64,000 bases of DNA from Collinsella aerofaciens (GTDB taxonomy: Bacteria > Actinomycetota > Coriobacteriia > Coriobacteriales > Coriobacteriaceae): assembly GCF_002736145.1 (NCBI RefSeq), contig NZ_CP024160.1, positions 1,674,001 through 1,738,000 on the forward strand, given 5' to 3'. Under the pieces are notes generated by a model. It saw nothing but the letters and a program-made list of their open reading frames with translations, was not told the origin of the DNA and searched no databases. Below are positions 51,711-61,600 of this stretch, piece after piece; within the stretch, counting starts at the first letter, position 1; every line of letters starts with the position of its first letter. The position numbers and the translations under genes are program-made.

Positions 51711-52543
51711 GATTCCGCCCTTTGCCCGTCCGCCGTCGCTCCTGCCTTGTAATTGCTCACAATACGATCAATCGTGCCGTCCCGATCCATGTCGAACAGC
51801 ACGGTATTGAGGTTTTTGACGTACTCCCCTTCATAGCTGTTCTCAAACGCAACGCCCAGGTCAACTGTCATAACGTCGTCGGCAAACACGCGATAAACAC
51901 CGGGATACTGCGCGACGAGCCGGTCGAGCGATTGAACGTCCGCCATCCAACAGTCAACATAACCTTTGACCAGGGCAGCTTTGCAGAGTTCGGCAGAGCC
52001 ATATGATTTGACGTGCACATCCGGCGAGATACCCAGGTCCCCGGCAAGCAATCGGCGTTCACTCACCGAACCCGCAATCACCGCAATGGTCTTGCTTTCA
52101 TCGAGAGACGTCAAACCCTTAATACCACTCGTTTTCTTGGCGGCGACCGAGACTGTCACGGTCAGATACGGCTCAGTCCAGCAATAAACGTCTTCGCGAT
52201 AATTGGGCGAATAGTCGCACCACAGACAATCGATATCGCCGTTTTTGAGCAGGCGATCGCGATCATTCCAAGATATGTCAACAAATTGCGGTTTGATTCC
52301 AGCACGCTTGCAGGCCTCGCGGGCGATATCGATATCGATACCGGCGTAATCGCCTGTGGTATCGACATACACATAGGGGTCATTATCCGTAACGCCAATC
52401 TTGAGCACCGGGAGATCTTTATCGGCTTCATTCGAGGAGGAAGGACTGCGTCGAACGGTATACGTCAGGGCGCCCGCACAGACGGCAACAAAGAGTATGA
52501 GCACAAACGAGACGATAGCGCCTCGTTTAATACGTCTGGGCAC
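51707..52543 (-). CDS. Solute-binding protein family 3, sensory partner of the GGDEF protein
   Basis: 278 residues. An N-terminal helix (about 10-30) acts as signal peptide or membrane anchor; the segment around Cys22 is a poor lipobox. The rest is an SBP_bac_3 fold: LKIGVTDNDPYVYVDTTGDYAG, then GIDIDIAREACKRAGI, ISWNDRDRLLKNGDIDCLWC, typical of amino-acid receptors. No ABC permease or ATPase is adjacent. The overlapping downstream gene is a membrane diguanylate cyclase, so it probably senses rather than transports. Ligand unknown. Confidence 0.88.
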   Translation of the reverse strand: MPRRIKRGAIVSFVLILFVAVCAGALTYTVRRSPSSSNEADKDLPVLKIGVTDNDPYVYVDTTGDYAGIDIDIAREACKRAGIKPQFVDISWNDRDRLLKNGDIDCLWCDYSPNYREDVYCWTEPYLTVTVSVAAKKTSGIKGLTSLDESKTIAVIAGSVSERRLLAGDLGISPDVHVKSYGSAELCKAALVKGYVDCWMADVQSLDRLVAQYPGVYRVFADDVMTVDLGVAFENSYEGEYVKNLNTVLFDMDRDGTIDRIVSNYKAGATADGQRAES

Positions 52544-52608
52544 GTGCCTCCTTTCATCAAAACAGCAGCCGAATTTTCATTCTATTACCGGAGCCTGCGG
52601 CAGCAACG

Positions 52609-52643
52609 AAAAAAAGCGCCTCGCCCAAGACGGGCAAGGCGCC
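52609..52643 (-). terminator. Terminator of purB
   Basis: GCGCCTCGCCC pairs with GGGCAAGGCGC, with seven Ts following on the minus strand. Confidence 0.9.
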
Positions 52644-52684
52644 AATGGTTGAAATGTATCCGCAAGCGGTCGAATAAAGCCAGC

Positions 52685-54031
52685 CTACTCGAAGCTCAGC
52701 TGCTCCAGACGATCAAAGACCGTGTCGATACGGGTGAGGAAGTCCCACGGATCAAAGATCTCGTCGAGCTTCTCCTGGCTGACGGTGCAGCGCGGGTCGG
52801 CCTCGAGACGCTCCTTAAAGGTGGGGCCGGAGACACAATCCTGCACCTCGTGCCAGGTTGCCATGGCGTTCTCCTGCACAATGGCGTACGCGTCCTCGCG
52901 GGTGATGCCCGTGTCGACGAGGGCCAGCAGCACCTTGGAGGAGAAGATGAGGCCGCGGGTCTTATTGAGGTTGGCCATCATGCGGGCAGGGTACAGCTGC
53001 AGGCCGTCGATAACGCGGATGAGGCACTGGAACATGTGGTCGAGGGCGATGAAGCTGTCGGCCTGAGCGACACGCTCGGCAGAGGAGTGCGAAATGTCAC
53101 GCTCGTGCCACAGGGCGACGTTATCGAAGGCAACCTGGGCGTTGGACTTCACGACGCGCGACAGACCGCAGACCTTCTCCATGGTGATGGGGTTGCGCTT
53201 GTGCGGCATGGCGGAGCTGCCCTTTTGGCCCTTACGGAACGGCTCCTCGGCCTCGAGCGTATCGGTCTTCTGCAGATTGCGAACCTCGGTAGCGATGCGC
53301 TCGCAGGTGGCCGCGGTGGTGGCGAGAACGCCGGCGAGATAGGCGTGATGGTCGCGGCTGATAACCTGCGTGGACAGCGGGTCGTGAACCAGACCCAGGT
53401 GCTCGCAGACATACTCCTCGACAAACGGTTCGATGGAGCTGTACGTGCCAACAGCGCCCGAGATGGCACCGAAGGCAACATTCTTGCGGGCGTCCTCAAG
53501 ACGATCCAGATCGCGCTTGAGCTCCCAGGCCCAAGAGCCGAATTTCATGCCGAAGGTCATCGGCTCGGCGTGGATGCCATGAGTGCGGCCGGCACAGAGC
53601 GTGTTGCGCTCCTCAAAGGCGCGACGCTTGCAAATCTCGCCGAGCTTCTTGACGTCCTCGATGATCAGGTCGCAGGCCTGGGTGAGCTGGTAGCACAGAG
53701 CCGTGTCGCCCAGATCGGAGCTGGTCATGCCATAGTGAACCCAGCGGCTGGGCTTGGGGTCGCCCTCGGGAACATCGGCGTCGATGTACTCCTTCATGTT
53801 GGTCAGGAAGGCGATGACATCGTGGCGCGTGACCTCCTCGATCTCGTCGACCTTTGCCTTCTCAAAGTTGGCATGGTCGCGGATCCACTGGGCCTCGTCT
53901 TTAGAAATGCCGATCTTGCCGAGCTCCGCTTGGGCCTCGCAGGCCAGGACCTCGATCTCCTGCCAAATGGCGTACTTGTTCTCGAGGGAGAAGATGTGTC
54001 CCATCTCCGGGCGGGTATAGCGATCGATCAT
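52685..54031 (-). CDS. purB: Adenylosuccinate lyase
   Basis: 448 residues from ATG 54031, preceded by AAAGGAG. PurB acts twice in purine synthesis: on SAICAR, and on adenylosuccinate to give AMP and fumarate. It is a fumarase/aspartase-superfamily homotetramer. Visible: MIDRYTRPEMGHIFS, HYGMTSSDLGDTAL, AGRTHGIHAEPMTFG and the signature loop GSSAMPHKRNPI. It is single-gene and lies on the same strand as purC. Confidence 0.96.
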   Translation of the reverse strand: MIDRYTRPEMGHIFSLENKYAIWQEIEVLACEAQAELGKIGISKDEAQWIRDHANFEKAKVDEIEEVTRHDVIAFLTNMKEYIDADVPEGDPKPSRWVHYGMTSSDLGDTALCYQLTQACDLIIEDVKKLGEICKRRAFEERNTLCAGRTHGIHAEPMTFGMKFGSWAWELKRDLDRLEDARKNVAFGAISGAVGTYSSIEPFVEEYVCEHLGLVHDPLSTQVISRDHHAYLAGVLATTAATCERIATEVRNLQKTDTLEAEEPFRKGQKGSSAMPHKRNPITMEKVCGLSRVVKSNAQVAFDNVALWHERDISHSSAERVAQADSFIALDHMFQCLIRVIDGLQLYPARMMANLNKTRGLIFSSKVLLALVDTGITREDAYAIVQENAMATWHEVQDCVSGPTFKERLEADPRCTVSQEKLDEIFDPWDFLTRIDTVFDRLEQLSFE

Positions 54032-54133
54032 AGCGGCTCCTTTTTGGTTATTGGCACGTTGGTCGTAACCCAACCATTGTACCGTGCGCAGGTGCAAGTA
54101 TGGGCAGCAGGCATTAACCTAACATTTTGGAAT

Positions 54134-54451
54134 TGGAGCGGGCAACGGGACGTCCGCGTATTTGCTTCGCAAATCCGCACCGGCTGCGATCGATCTCCTC
54201 GGATTCACGGAGACGATGGGGAAGACTTTGTTGAATTGGCCGTCCCAAGGTCTCCCGCGCTCGATGGAGCGGGCAACGGGACGTCTGCGTATTTGCTTCG
54301 CAAATCCGCACCGGCTGCGGTCGATCTCCTCGGATTCACGGAGACGATGGGGAAGACTTTGTTGAATTGGCCGTCCCAAGGTCTCCCGCGCTCGATGGAG
54401 CGGGCAACGGGACGTCCGCGTATTTGCTTCGCAAATCCGCACCGGCTGCGG
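54134..54451 (-). repeat. 131-bp tandem repeats beginning with the tRNA-Gly 3' end
   Basis: Two full units (54134-54264 and 54265-54395) differ at only two positions. A third, partial unit runs from 54396 to about 54451. Each unit begins with TGGAGCGGGCAACGGGAC, identical to the 3' end of tRNA-Gly at 54587-54604 (CCA, discriminator, acceptor strand and T-arm half). The rest of the unit has stems such as TTTGCTTCGCAAA but no gene. Confidence 0.93.
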
Positions 54452-54518
54452 TCGCCTATCGGCGACCTTGCCTGCTCGCTATAAACGCTTCGCGTTTATT
54501 TAACGCTCGCACCCTGTC

Positions 54519-54533
54519 GGGTTCGAGTCCCGG
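54519..54533. repeat. T-arm-like sequence beside tRNA-Gly
   Basis: CGGGTTCGAGTCCCG, the form of a tRNA T arm without a tRNA. It lies beyond the tRNA-Gly terminator, as the similar palindrome does beyond the tRNA-Lys terminator. Confidence 0.6.
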
Positions 54534-54543
54534 CACTTTATTG

Positions 54544-54577
54544 AAAAAGGCACGGTAGCGAAACGTTACCGTGCCTG
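54544..54577 (-). terminator. Terminator of tRNA-Gly
   Basis: AAGGCACGGTA pairs with TACCGTGCCT around a short loop; TTTTTC follows on the minus strand. Confidence 0.88.
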
Positions 54578-54586
54578 AAATTCGAA

Positions 54587-54661
54587 TGGAGCGGGCAACG
54601 GGACTCGAACCCGCGAGTGTCAGCTTGGGAAGCTGATGCCTTACCACTTGGCGATGCCCGC
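54587..54661 (-). tRNA. tRNA-Gly (anticodon CCC)
   Basis: On the minus strand GCGGGCA/TGCCCGC acceptor stem, anticodon stem-loop TCAGC-TTCCCAA-GCTGA giving CCC, T arm CGGGTTCGAGTCCCG. The discriminator T is followed by an encoded CCA. Confidence 0.95.
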
Positions 54662-54958
54662 TTGTGTGTTGGCTAGTATAACGCGGTTGTCTTGTTCGAT
54701 ACAAGGGTGGCGATGCTTGTTTTAGCTGTGGAGATTCGTTTGAAAATCGCATCAATTGTGGAGACGAGGACCTTTGGCCTCCTGTTCTCCTTATCTTCTA
54801 CCTGCGCTTTTGCCTGATTGTTGTATTCGAGCTCAATTTGTCAGGAATTGGGCAAGCTTTTGGTCAGGCTCCGGTACTTACCCGCATGAACCTCGGGGGT
54901 AGCCTCATCCTACGCGTCGCAACCTCCCCATGCGGCGCACGAGGGATAAGGAGCAGCC
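54662..54958. other. Intergenic region between tRNA-Gly and the adhesin gene
   Basis: Apart from the tRNA-Gly promoter and the AAGGAG site of the adhesin gene, I see nothing in it. A GTAG/CTAC stem near 54900 is too small to interpret, and no known riboswitch pattern was recognised. Confidence 0.6.
54675..54704 (-). promoter_or_regulatory. Promoter of tRNA-Gly
   Basis: On the minus strand TTGTAT (54699-54704), an 18-base spacer and TATACT (54675-54680), ending 13 bases before the tRNA. Confidence 0.75.
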
Positions 54959-57900
54959 ATGTCCAACGCACCCACGCACTCTGTCCACAGCGCAATCGCA
55001 ACAGGTCCGCTGCTCCTGCTCCTCTTCCTGCTGTTCGGCTGCCTAGCACCGGGAGCCGCATTTGCCGTCGATGGCTACGACCAGCTCGGCTTCCGTACTA
55101 TTAGCGATGATTGTGGGCCCTTCTTCATCGGCAAATATGAAGCTCAAGACGCCTCGATTGCCTACTGCATGAACCAGGAACGCCCCGGGCCCACCAAGCC
55201 GGGCGGCCCATGGCTCAACTTTGATCAAGGCTGGGTGTGGCTCGACGACGAGTTCGCGGCAATCGTTTGTCACGGATATCCTACCGCCACGTCGTTTGGC
55301 GGTTACCATCTTTCACCCGATCGCGCCCGCGCCGCCACCCAGCTTGCCGTATGGATGCTCAACGGCACTACCCATGTCGACGGCACCTACTCCTACACGA
55401 CCGCTCAGGGCAAAACCAAGAGTGGGCACTTTACCGCCGACAATGAAGTCGTGGCGGCTGCGCGGTGGCTCCACGACAGCGCAAAATCAGGAAGCATCAA
55501 AGCCGCTCCGCACCGCGCGCGGCGCTATATAGGAACCGTATCGGGCGGCAGCAAACGTCAAGACATGCTCTATGTACTGCCGGCGGTCTCTGTTTCCTTC
55601 CAAAAGCAGTCTGCAAACGCTGCCATTACCAGCGGAAACAATACTTATCAGTTTGACGGGGCAACATTCGATGTTTTTGAGAGCGCCAGCGGCGCGCGTG
55701 TCGGCACCGTCCAGATGGACAGCAACGGTCGAGCGCGGGCAACACTCCTACCCAACACGGCATACTACCTAGTTGAAACAACAGCGCCAGCTGGTTATAT
55801 CCCCCTGCACGATCGCATTACCTTTACCACGACGGATAACGGCGGATACGTCACCATTGATGAACAACCCGGCACCATTACCTTGCGCATTGTAAAGCTC
55901 GACGCCGCAACGAATGCAGGCCCCCAAGTTGGGGCTTCGCTCGCAGGAGCAGAATTCGTGTGCGTATCGCAATCAACCCCTGGATGGACACAAACTCTCA
56001 GGACCGATGAAAGCGGTCGAGCTACCCTCACCGATGTCCCCCTGGGAACCTTTACCATCTATGAATCGAAGGCGCCCGAGGGCTATTTGCCCTCCGGTGA
56101 CAGTTGGTCTTACACCGTTGGAGCCGACCAACTCGGCGATTCAGGCGTGGTCGAGATCGAATCTCGCGTTTCCGATATCCCTATTGCGTTTGACCTTGAG
56201 ATTTCCAAATTCAAGGACTACGGCAATAGCGATCAATCCGGCCTGGAGCAGCCGGCAGGAGATGTTGTCTTTGAGGTTGTCAGTAACAGCTCTCAGCAGG
56301 TTGTTGGCACACTGACTACAAACATCTATGGCTTTGCCTCCACCAAAGACCAGCCCGAAGCATGGTTCGGCACAGGCAAGCGACCAGCCGGTGTCCACGG
56401 AGCCGTCCCATACGACCGCGCCGGCTACACGGTTCGTGAGGTTCCGGAAACCGTCCCCGAGGGTTTTAAACGTGCGGGGGAATGGACCGTCGAGGCCAAT
56501 CAGATTTCCGACGGCGCCGAGCTTCAATATATCGTGGACAACCACGCTCTGTCGACGCATCTCCAGATTGTAAAACGCGATGCCCAAACAGGCGCTTCTG
56601 TTCCCCTAGCCGGATTCACCTTCCAACTCCTCGACAGCAATCACAAACCTGTCTCACAAACATGCTGGTATCCAGCACATAACGTAATGGACACCTTTAC
56701 GACTGACGCGACCGGCACCGTCACACTGCCCGAATCGCTCGTGCCGGGCACCTATTATGTACGCGAAACCTCGGCCAAAGAGCCCTATCTTGTCGGCGGA
56801 GAGATCGAGGTAAACATACCCGCCGATATAAACCTAACGCCCGTTGCAATCGTCTCGTATTATGACCACGCCGCGACCGGAAACATCAGGATCGTTAAAA
56901 CCGATGCCGTAGACGGCAGCAGCCTCGCGGGCGCCATCTTTGAGATCCGTGCCTCAGGTGATATCGTGCGCCCCGACGGTAGCATTGCCGCGCTCGACGG
57001 TGAGACTGTCGCTACCGTCACGACGGATGAAACTGGAGAAGCACGCGCGGACGACCTCCCGCTGGGATCTGGCACCGCACGCTACGAGGTTGTCGAGACT
57101 CAAGCGCCGACCGGCTTCTTACTCGACCGGACGCACCATATCGTCGACCTTACCTATGCCGACCAGAAAACACCCGTTGTGGAAGCACGGCTTAACGTAT
57201 CCGACGATTACACCAAGGTTGATATCTCCAAGGTCGATGCAAGCGGAGAGCAGGAAGTGAAAGGCGCACAGCTCACCTTATATGGTCCCGATAAAACCGA
57301 AATAGACTCCTGGACCTCATCCGACAAGCCGCACCGCATCGAACATCTTGCACCCGGCACTTACTCGTTGCGCGAAACGATGTCTCCGCGGACCTATGAC
57401 CTTGCCGAGGAGATAGCGTTTGAAATAAAGGATACGGGAGAAGTCCAATCCGTCGCGATGAAGGATGCGCCCATCGAGATCAAAGGACAGGTCGACAAGC
57501 GTCAGGAACTTGTCCAACCTATCGGGAAGGGTCTGTTGGCTAACGGCGATGGAAAAAACCGCGCCGCGATGCAAACCAATACGGATGGGCTTTTCTCCTA
57601 TACCATCGATGCTCGAAACGATTCCGCTACCTGGGTTGATGAGTTTACGATTACCGATGATCTTGAGTGCGCCAAAGACGGTACGGCGAGATTCGTCTCA
57701 ATCGAAACCCCCGTCGCCATCGGCGACCTCAACGGTCTGTGCAACGTGTGGTATCGCACGACGCCGTTGGACTCGACAGACGTCGATGAGCCGGCAAACG
57801 CGACGCTTGACGATGGGCACGAAAATCCTTGGCTTGAGTCCGACGAAGTAAAAGAGAGTCTGGGTGAAGATTGCCGCCTCGTCGATTACGACGGCTGGCA

Positions 57901-58390
57901 CCTCTGGAAGGCGGATGTCTCGACCACGGAATCCGCCACACTCGAGGCGAAAGAACTCGACCTTGCATCCAATACCGTCGTAACGGGCATTCGCATTGAA
58001 TACGGTGCGGTAGCCGCCGACTTTACGACTCGAAGCGATACGGATTCTTGGACCCGTGATGATCTCAAAGATGAGCACGACGACCTTGACGATGCCAAAG
58101 CAATCCTTGGCACAGATGCTTGGGGCGCAGTCGTGCACATGCAGGCAACGTCGGCTTATACACCCCAAACTGCACTCACCAACAGCGCACGCGTCGATCT
58201 TTGCCGCAACGGCGGCGGCGATAAACTTGAGTCACATGACGAGGACCGTGTCATTCAACGCTGTACCCTACCGCAGGACCTACCGGCAACAGGATCAGCT
58301 CCCATCGCCGCTTGCATCACCGCGCTCCTGACCTCGGGTGCCGCAGCCCTATGGTTCGCTCGCCTTAGGTCAATCCCAAAGAAGCGCTAG
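54959..58390 (+). CDS. LPXTG cell-wall-anchored thioester/CnaB adhesin
   Basis: 1143 residues, AAGGAG site. A signal peptide (1-36) is followed by a thioester domain (about 38-190): Cys70 in SIAYC and Gln128 in ATQLAVW fit the internal Cys-Gln thioester that binds host proteins covalently. Then come about six CnaB/SpaA-like beta domains (about 205-830) with KxD segments (IVKLDA, IVKRDA, IVKTDA, ISKVDA) and YxxxE-type partners (YLVETTAPAGY, EVVETQAPTGF), consistent with isopeptide bonds. A longer domain (835-1080) follows. The sortase signal LPATG (1108-1112), a hydrophobic helix and a basic tail end the protein. No sortase is in the window. Receptor unknown. Confidence 0.9.
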   Translation: MSNAPTHSVHSAIATGPLLLLLFLLFGCLAPGAAFAVDGYDQLGFRTISDDCGPFFIGKYEAQDASIAYCMNQERPGPTKPGGPWLNFDQGWVWLDDEFAAIVCHGYPTATSFGGYHLSPDRARAATQLAVWMLNGTTHVDGTYSYTTAQGKTKSGHFTADNEVVAAARWLHDSAKSGSIKAAPHRARRYIGTVSGGSKRQDMLYVLPAVSVSFQKQSANAAITSGNNTYQFDGATFDVFESASGARVGTVQMDSNGRARATLLPNTAYYLVETTAPAGYIPLHDRITFTTTDNGGYVTIDEQPGTITLRIVKLDAATNAGPQVGASLAGAEFVCVSQSTPGWTQTLRTDESGRATLTDVPLGTFTIYESKAPEGYLPSGDSWSYTVGADQLGDSGVVEIESRVSDIPIAFDLEISKFKDYGNSDQSGLEQPAGDVVFEVVSNSSQQVVGTLTTNIYGFASTKDQPEAWFGTGKRPAGVHGAVPYDRAGYTVREVPETVPEGFKRAGEWTVEANQISDGAELQYIVDNHALSTHLQIVKRDAQTGASVPLAGFTFQLLDSNHKPVSQTCWYPAHNVMDTFTTDATGTVTLPESLVPGTYYVRETSAKEPYLVGGEIEVNIPADINLTPVAIVSYYDHAATGNIRIVKTDAVDGSSLAGAIFEIRASGDIVRPDGSIAALDGETVATVTTDETGEARADDLPLGSGTARYEVVETQAPTGFLLDRTHHIVDLTYADQKTPVVEARLNVSDDYTKVDISKVDASGEQEVKGAQLTLYGPDKTEIDSWTSSDKPHRIEHLAPGTYSLRETMSPRTYDLAEEIAFEIKDTGEVQSVAMKDAPIEIKGQVDKRQELVQPIGKGLLANGDGKNRAAMQTNTDGLFSYTIDARNDSATWVDEFTITDDLECAKDGTARFVSIETPVAIGDLNGLCNVWYRTTPLDSTDVDEPANATLDDGHENPWLESDEVKESLGEDCRLVDYDGWHLWKADVSTTESATLEAKELDLASNTVVTGIRIEYGAVAADFTTRSDTDSWTRDDLKDEHDDLDDAKAILGTDAWGAVVHMQATSAYTPQTALTNSARVDLCRNGGGDKLESHDEDRVIQRCTLPQDLPATGSAPIAACITALLTSGAAALWFARLRSIPKKR

Positions 58391-58398
58391 CGCGATGA

Positions 58399-58434
58399 AA
58401 AAGCGGGCGAGCCAGTCCCCCGGCTCGCCCGCTT
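58399..58434. terminator. Terminator of the adhesin gene
   Basis: AAAAAGCGGGCGAGCC pairs with GGCTCGCCCGCTTT. It serves the plus-strand adhesin gene and could also stop the convergent minus-strand transcript. Confidence 0.88.
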
Positions 58435-58456
58435 TCAATCATTTAAATCGCCGTAT

Positions 58457-58675
58457 CTACTCTGCAGACGAAGATCCACCATCAACGATTGCCTGCTCGG
58501 ACTCAGGAATCCCATCGGCACCTGTGCTCTGTTCTTGCTCCACCTCTTCGCTGATTGCGGAGGCGGGGGTCGAGCCCTTCGCGCCCACGATGTAGGCAGC
58601 TCCAAACCCTAACGCAATGGCAATCAAGGTCAAAATCACGTAGACAGGCCAATGGCGCTTAATATACGAAAACAC
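58457..58675 (-). CDS. Small single-helix membrane protein
   Basis: 72 residues starting at GTG 58675 with AAGGAG upstream. One transmembrane helix (about residues 10-31) is followed by an acidic, Ser/Glu-rich tail of about 40 residues, probably disordered. It starts 21 bases after the stop of the large M28-like gene and is probably co-transcribed with it. Unknown function. Confidence 0.7.
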   Translation of the reverse strand: MFSYIKRHWPVYVILTLIAIALGFGAAYIVGAKGSTPASAISEEVEQEQSTGADGIPESEQAIVDGGSSSAE

Positions 58676-58696
58676 GTTGACTCCTTAGAGCTCCGT

Positions 58697-61600
58697 CTAC
58701 GAACGGCGGATAACCTCGGTCACGACCTCGGATACCGTGGCAATGTTCGTCGGGTTGACATTGTGGGGCAGGTCGTCCTCGGTACGAGCGCAAGCCAGAC
58801 GCGTGCCGTCCACGCCCGCGATGGTGAGGGCTCGGCGGCTCGCCTCGAGCGCGGCGTAGGCATCGGTCTTGGCATAGGGCATCTCGAGCGCGCCACAATC
58901 GACATGGAACGACTTGCACACCTTGCTGACCAGGTTCATGATGCGGCGATCGCCCTTGAGCAGCTGCTGTTCGCCCTCAACCGTCACCACCGAAAGCCTA
59001 CCGGCGCCGACGGATTCAAGATTGATGAAGAAAACGCCGCGGAGCTTATCGCGATGCGAAGCCAAGAAGGCCTTCATGCCGGCGCCATCACAATCCAAGG
59101 CGCCCGTTGCCACAAACCAGATATCGTGACCGAGCAGTTCATCATCGCCCATAGAGGCGACAGCCGAGAGCATATCTTCGGAAGAAGCGCCGTCGGAAGA
59201 CGTAGCGCCGCCCTTCCAGCCATCGTTATCGTCCTCGAAATTATCCCACGAACCGATGCCGCGACCGGACTTCTTGGCATCGTAATCGTCTTCGACGCCC
59301 AGCCAATCACTCATGCTGTCCTGTTCGTTTTTCTTTTTACGACCGAACAGGCCGCCCAGACCGCGCTTGCGAGGCTTGGGTGCCGCCGGGGCGGGAGCCG
59401 AAATGGTCTCGATCGGCTGCGCGCCCGACGCAGCGGGCATAGGAGGCGCAACGGGTGCCGATGTGGGTTCGGGACCCTGAGCGGTAGCAAAGGGGTCGTT
59501 GACCTGGGCAGAGGGATCGGGAAGGTCGAACAGCGACGTGCGAGACGCAACGTTTGCCTGCTTCATAGACGGCAGCGACGGATCGGGGACCGAAGCCAGC
59601 GGAGACGAGGAAGGTGCGGGCGACGGAGCCGACGCCGGATCGGGAACATTCATCTGCGGGCGTGGTGATGCCTGGGAGGAAATCTGGGCCATAAGGGAAT
59701 CGACTGTTTCGTCCTGGGTGGGAGAAACATCGGCAACCGTGGCACCGGAACCACTCGGGGTCGGCATGGTGAAAATCTGCGTGGAGTAAGGCCTCGACTC
59801 ATCCGTCTCGGGAGTCTCGGAAACCGCAGACACTTCCTCCTGCTCGACCTCGGTCGAATCATCTTGCTCGGCTGCCGCGTATTGCTCTTCGTCAGAGTTG
59901 GCCTCGACGGGCTCGTCCTCGGCAGCATCCTGAATTTCGGCAGCATCAATGGGCTCGTCATCGTCTGCCGCGTCGTCCTGCTCATCGGAAGCAGGAAGGG
60001 GCTCGGCAATCGCGGTGCCTTGCTTTTCAAACGTTATCGTGGAATCGAACTTCGCGGCATCAAACGACATGGTGCTATCGACGTGCTGCTGAGCCTCGAA
60101 AGACGTCGTCGCCTCAACAACATCCGCGGACGCCGGTTGCTGGGACTCAAAGGACGTTGTAGCTTCGGCAGCGTCGACGGGCACGGACTGCATAGTCTCG
60201 TTCTGCTCGAACTCTTGCGCCGCGCGCTCACGTGCCGCCTCGGCTGCCTGCTGCTGAGCGATAGCCTCCTGCTCGGCAGCCTCGCGTGCGGCAGCGCGCT
60301 TCTCCTCGAAATCGTCGACAAATTTCTTGCCCTTTGCAAGCGCACCCTTAAAGAAGTTGGAAGCACTGGCGCCAATCGAAGAGAACGCGGATGCAATATC
60401 GGCATGGGGCGTTGCCGCGGGAATCTCGGCCGAGAAATCAGTATCGCTCTCGTAAGACACGCGCCTCGGCTGTTCAACGTAATCGTCGTCAGACTCGTCC
60501 GCAACGTCTTGCGCCGGCGCGGCGGGGGCCAAAATGTCCAGTCCTGCCGCGGGATCGATCGCGGACACCGCCTCGGGCTCGGCAACGGCAGCGGTAACCG
60601 CGGCAGACTCATCATCCACGGCGACAATGGGCGCAGGTGCAGTCACGACGGGGGCAGGCTCGGGCTCAAACGTCGGCTCCTCGCCTTCCTCGTAATCGAG
60701 CGTGCAGGACTCGGGAAGCATTCCGAGCGCACGGATGGCATCCGAACCAAAGCGGATGTTGCCGGCGGCATTGCGATAGAGCTTGGGCTCGGGCTCGGCC
60801 GCGACAGGCTCCTCCGCCGGCTCGGCAGTGGGAACCTCGTCATTGAACTCTTCGGCCTGGACAGCCTGATTCTGATCCTCGGGCACGATGGCGCCAATCA
60901 GCGTCTCGTCGGCAGACGCACCCTCAAAGCCCTCGATCTGCTCGTCGAAAGCCTCGCCCTGTTCGGGCTCGGTCTGAGCGTCGGGAGCAATCGGCTGACC
61001 GAACTCGTCCTCGGCGTAGGTAGGCTCTTCATACTCGATGGTGTTGCCGTAGTCGTTTTGCTGTTGGGCCGCGGCATACTCCGCTGCTGCGCGCGCCATC
61101 TCCTCGGCACGACGCTTCTGCTCCCCAAAATAGGTATCGAACGGAACATCGTCGGGAAACTCGTTTTCGCCCTGGAAGGGAGCAACGTTGTCCATAACGC
61201 CGAGCATAGCGGCGACAGAAGACTTGTTGCACACCGCGCCGGACGTATAGGGAAGAATGTAGCGGTTAGAAATGATGTTTGCCGCGTTGGCGAGCGCAAC
61301 GAGGGAAGCGAGGATCGCGACAATCCACAGCAGAACCTTGAGCGCGCCGGGGAGCGGCAGGATACGCAAGATGGCAACGGCAGCAGGGGCAACCGTGGCA
61401 ACGGGCAACAGCTTGGCGATGAGCGCACGATACGAAGCATAGGGCTCGCGAGCGAGCAGCTCAGCACGGGGAGAGTCGTAGTGTGCGACAACGACCACCG
61501 GGCGGTTGCGCGGAGACGCGAGCGGGCCCGAGGCCTTGTGATAGGCGATGACATTTTGGCTCACGCCCGTCTTGCCCAGGCGCGAAACCACAGGGTGGCC

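Larger units (their letters stand above)
54032..54586. other. Repeat-filled gap between purB and tRNA-Gly
   Basis: No gene is supported. The region consists of 131-bp tandem repeats, a T-arm-like sequence (about 54519-54533), an AAACGC/GCGTTT hairpin (about 54483-54498) and the tRNA-Gly terminator, each listed separately. Confidence 0.75.

Noticed and set aside
54134-54451. CRISPR array
   Set aside because: The repeats are 131 bp, directly abutting and without variable spacers, and no cas gene is near. They are simple tandem repeats derived partly from a tRNA end.
54705-54958. Riboswitch (cyclic di-GMP type) upstream of the adhesin gene
   Set aside because: Some GC-rich stems are present, but the conserved GCACAGGGCAAACC-like and GACGCAAAGCC-like blocks were not found.
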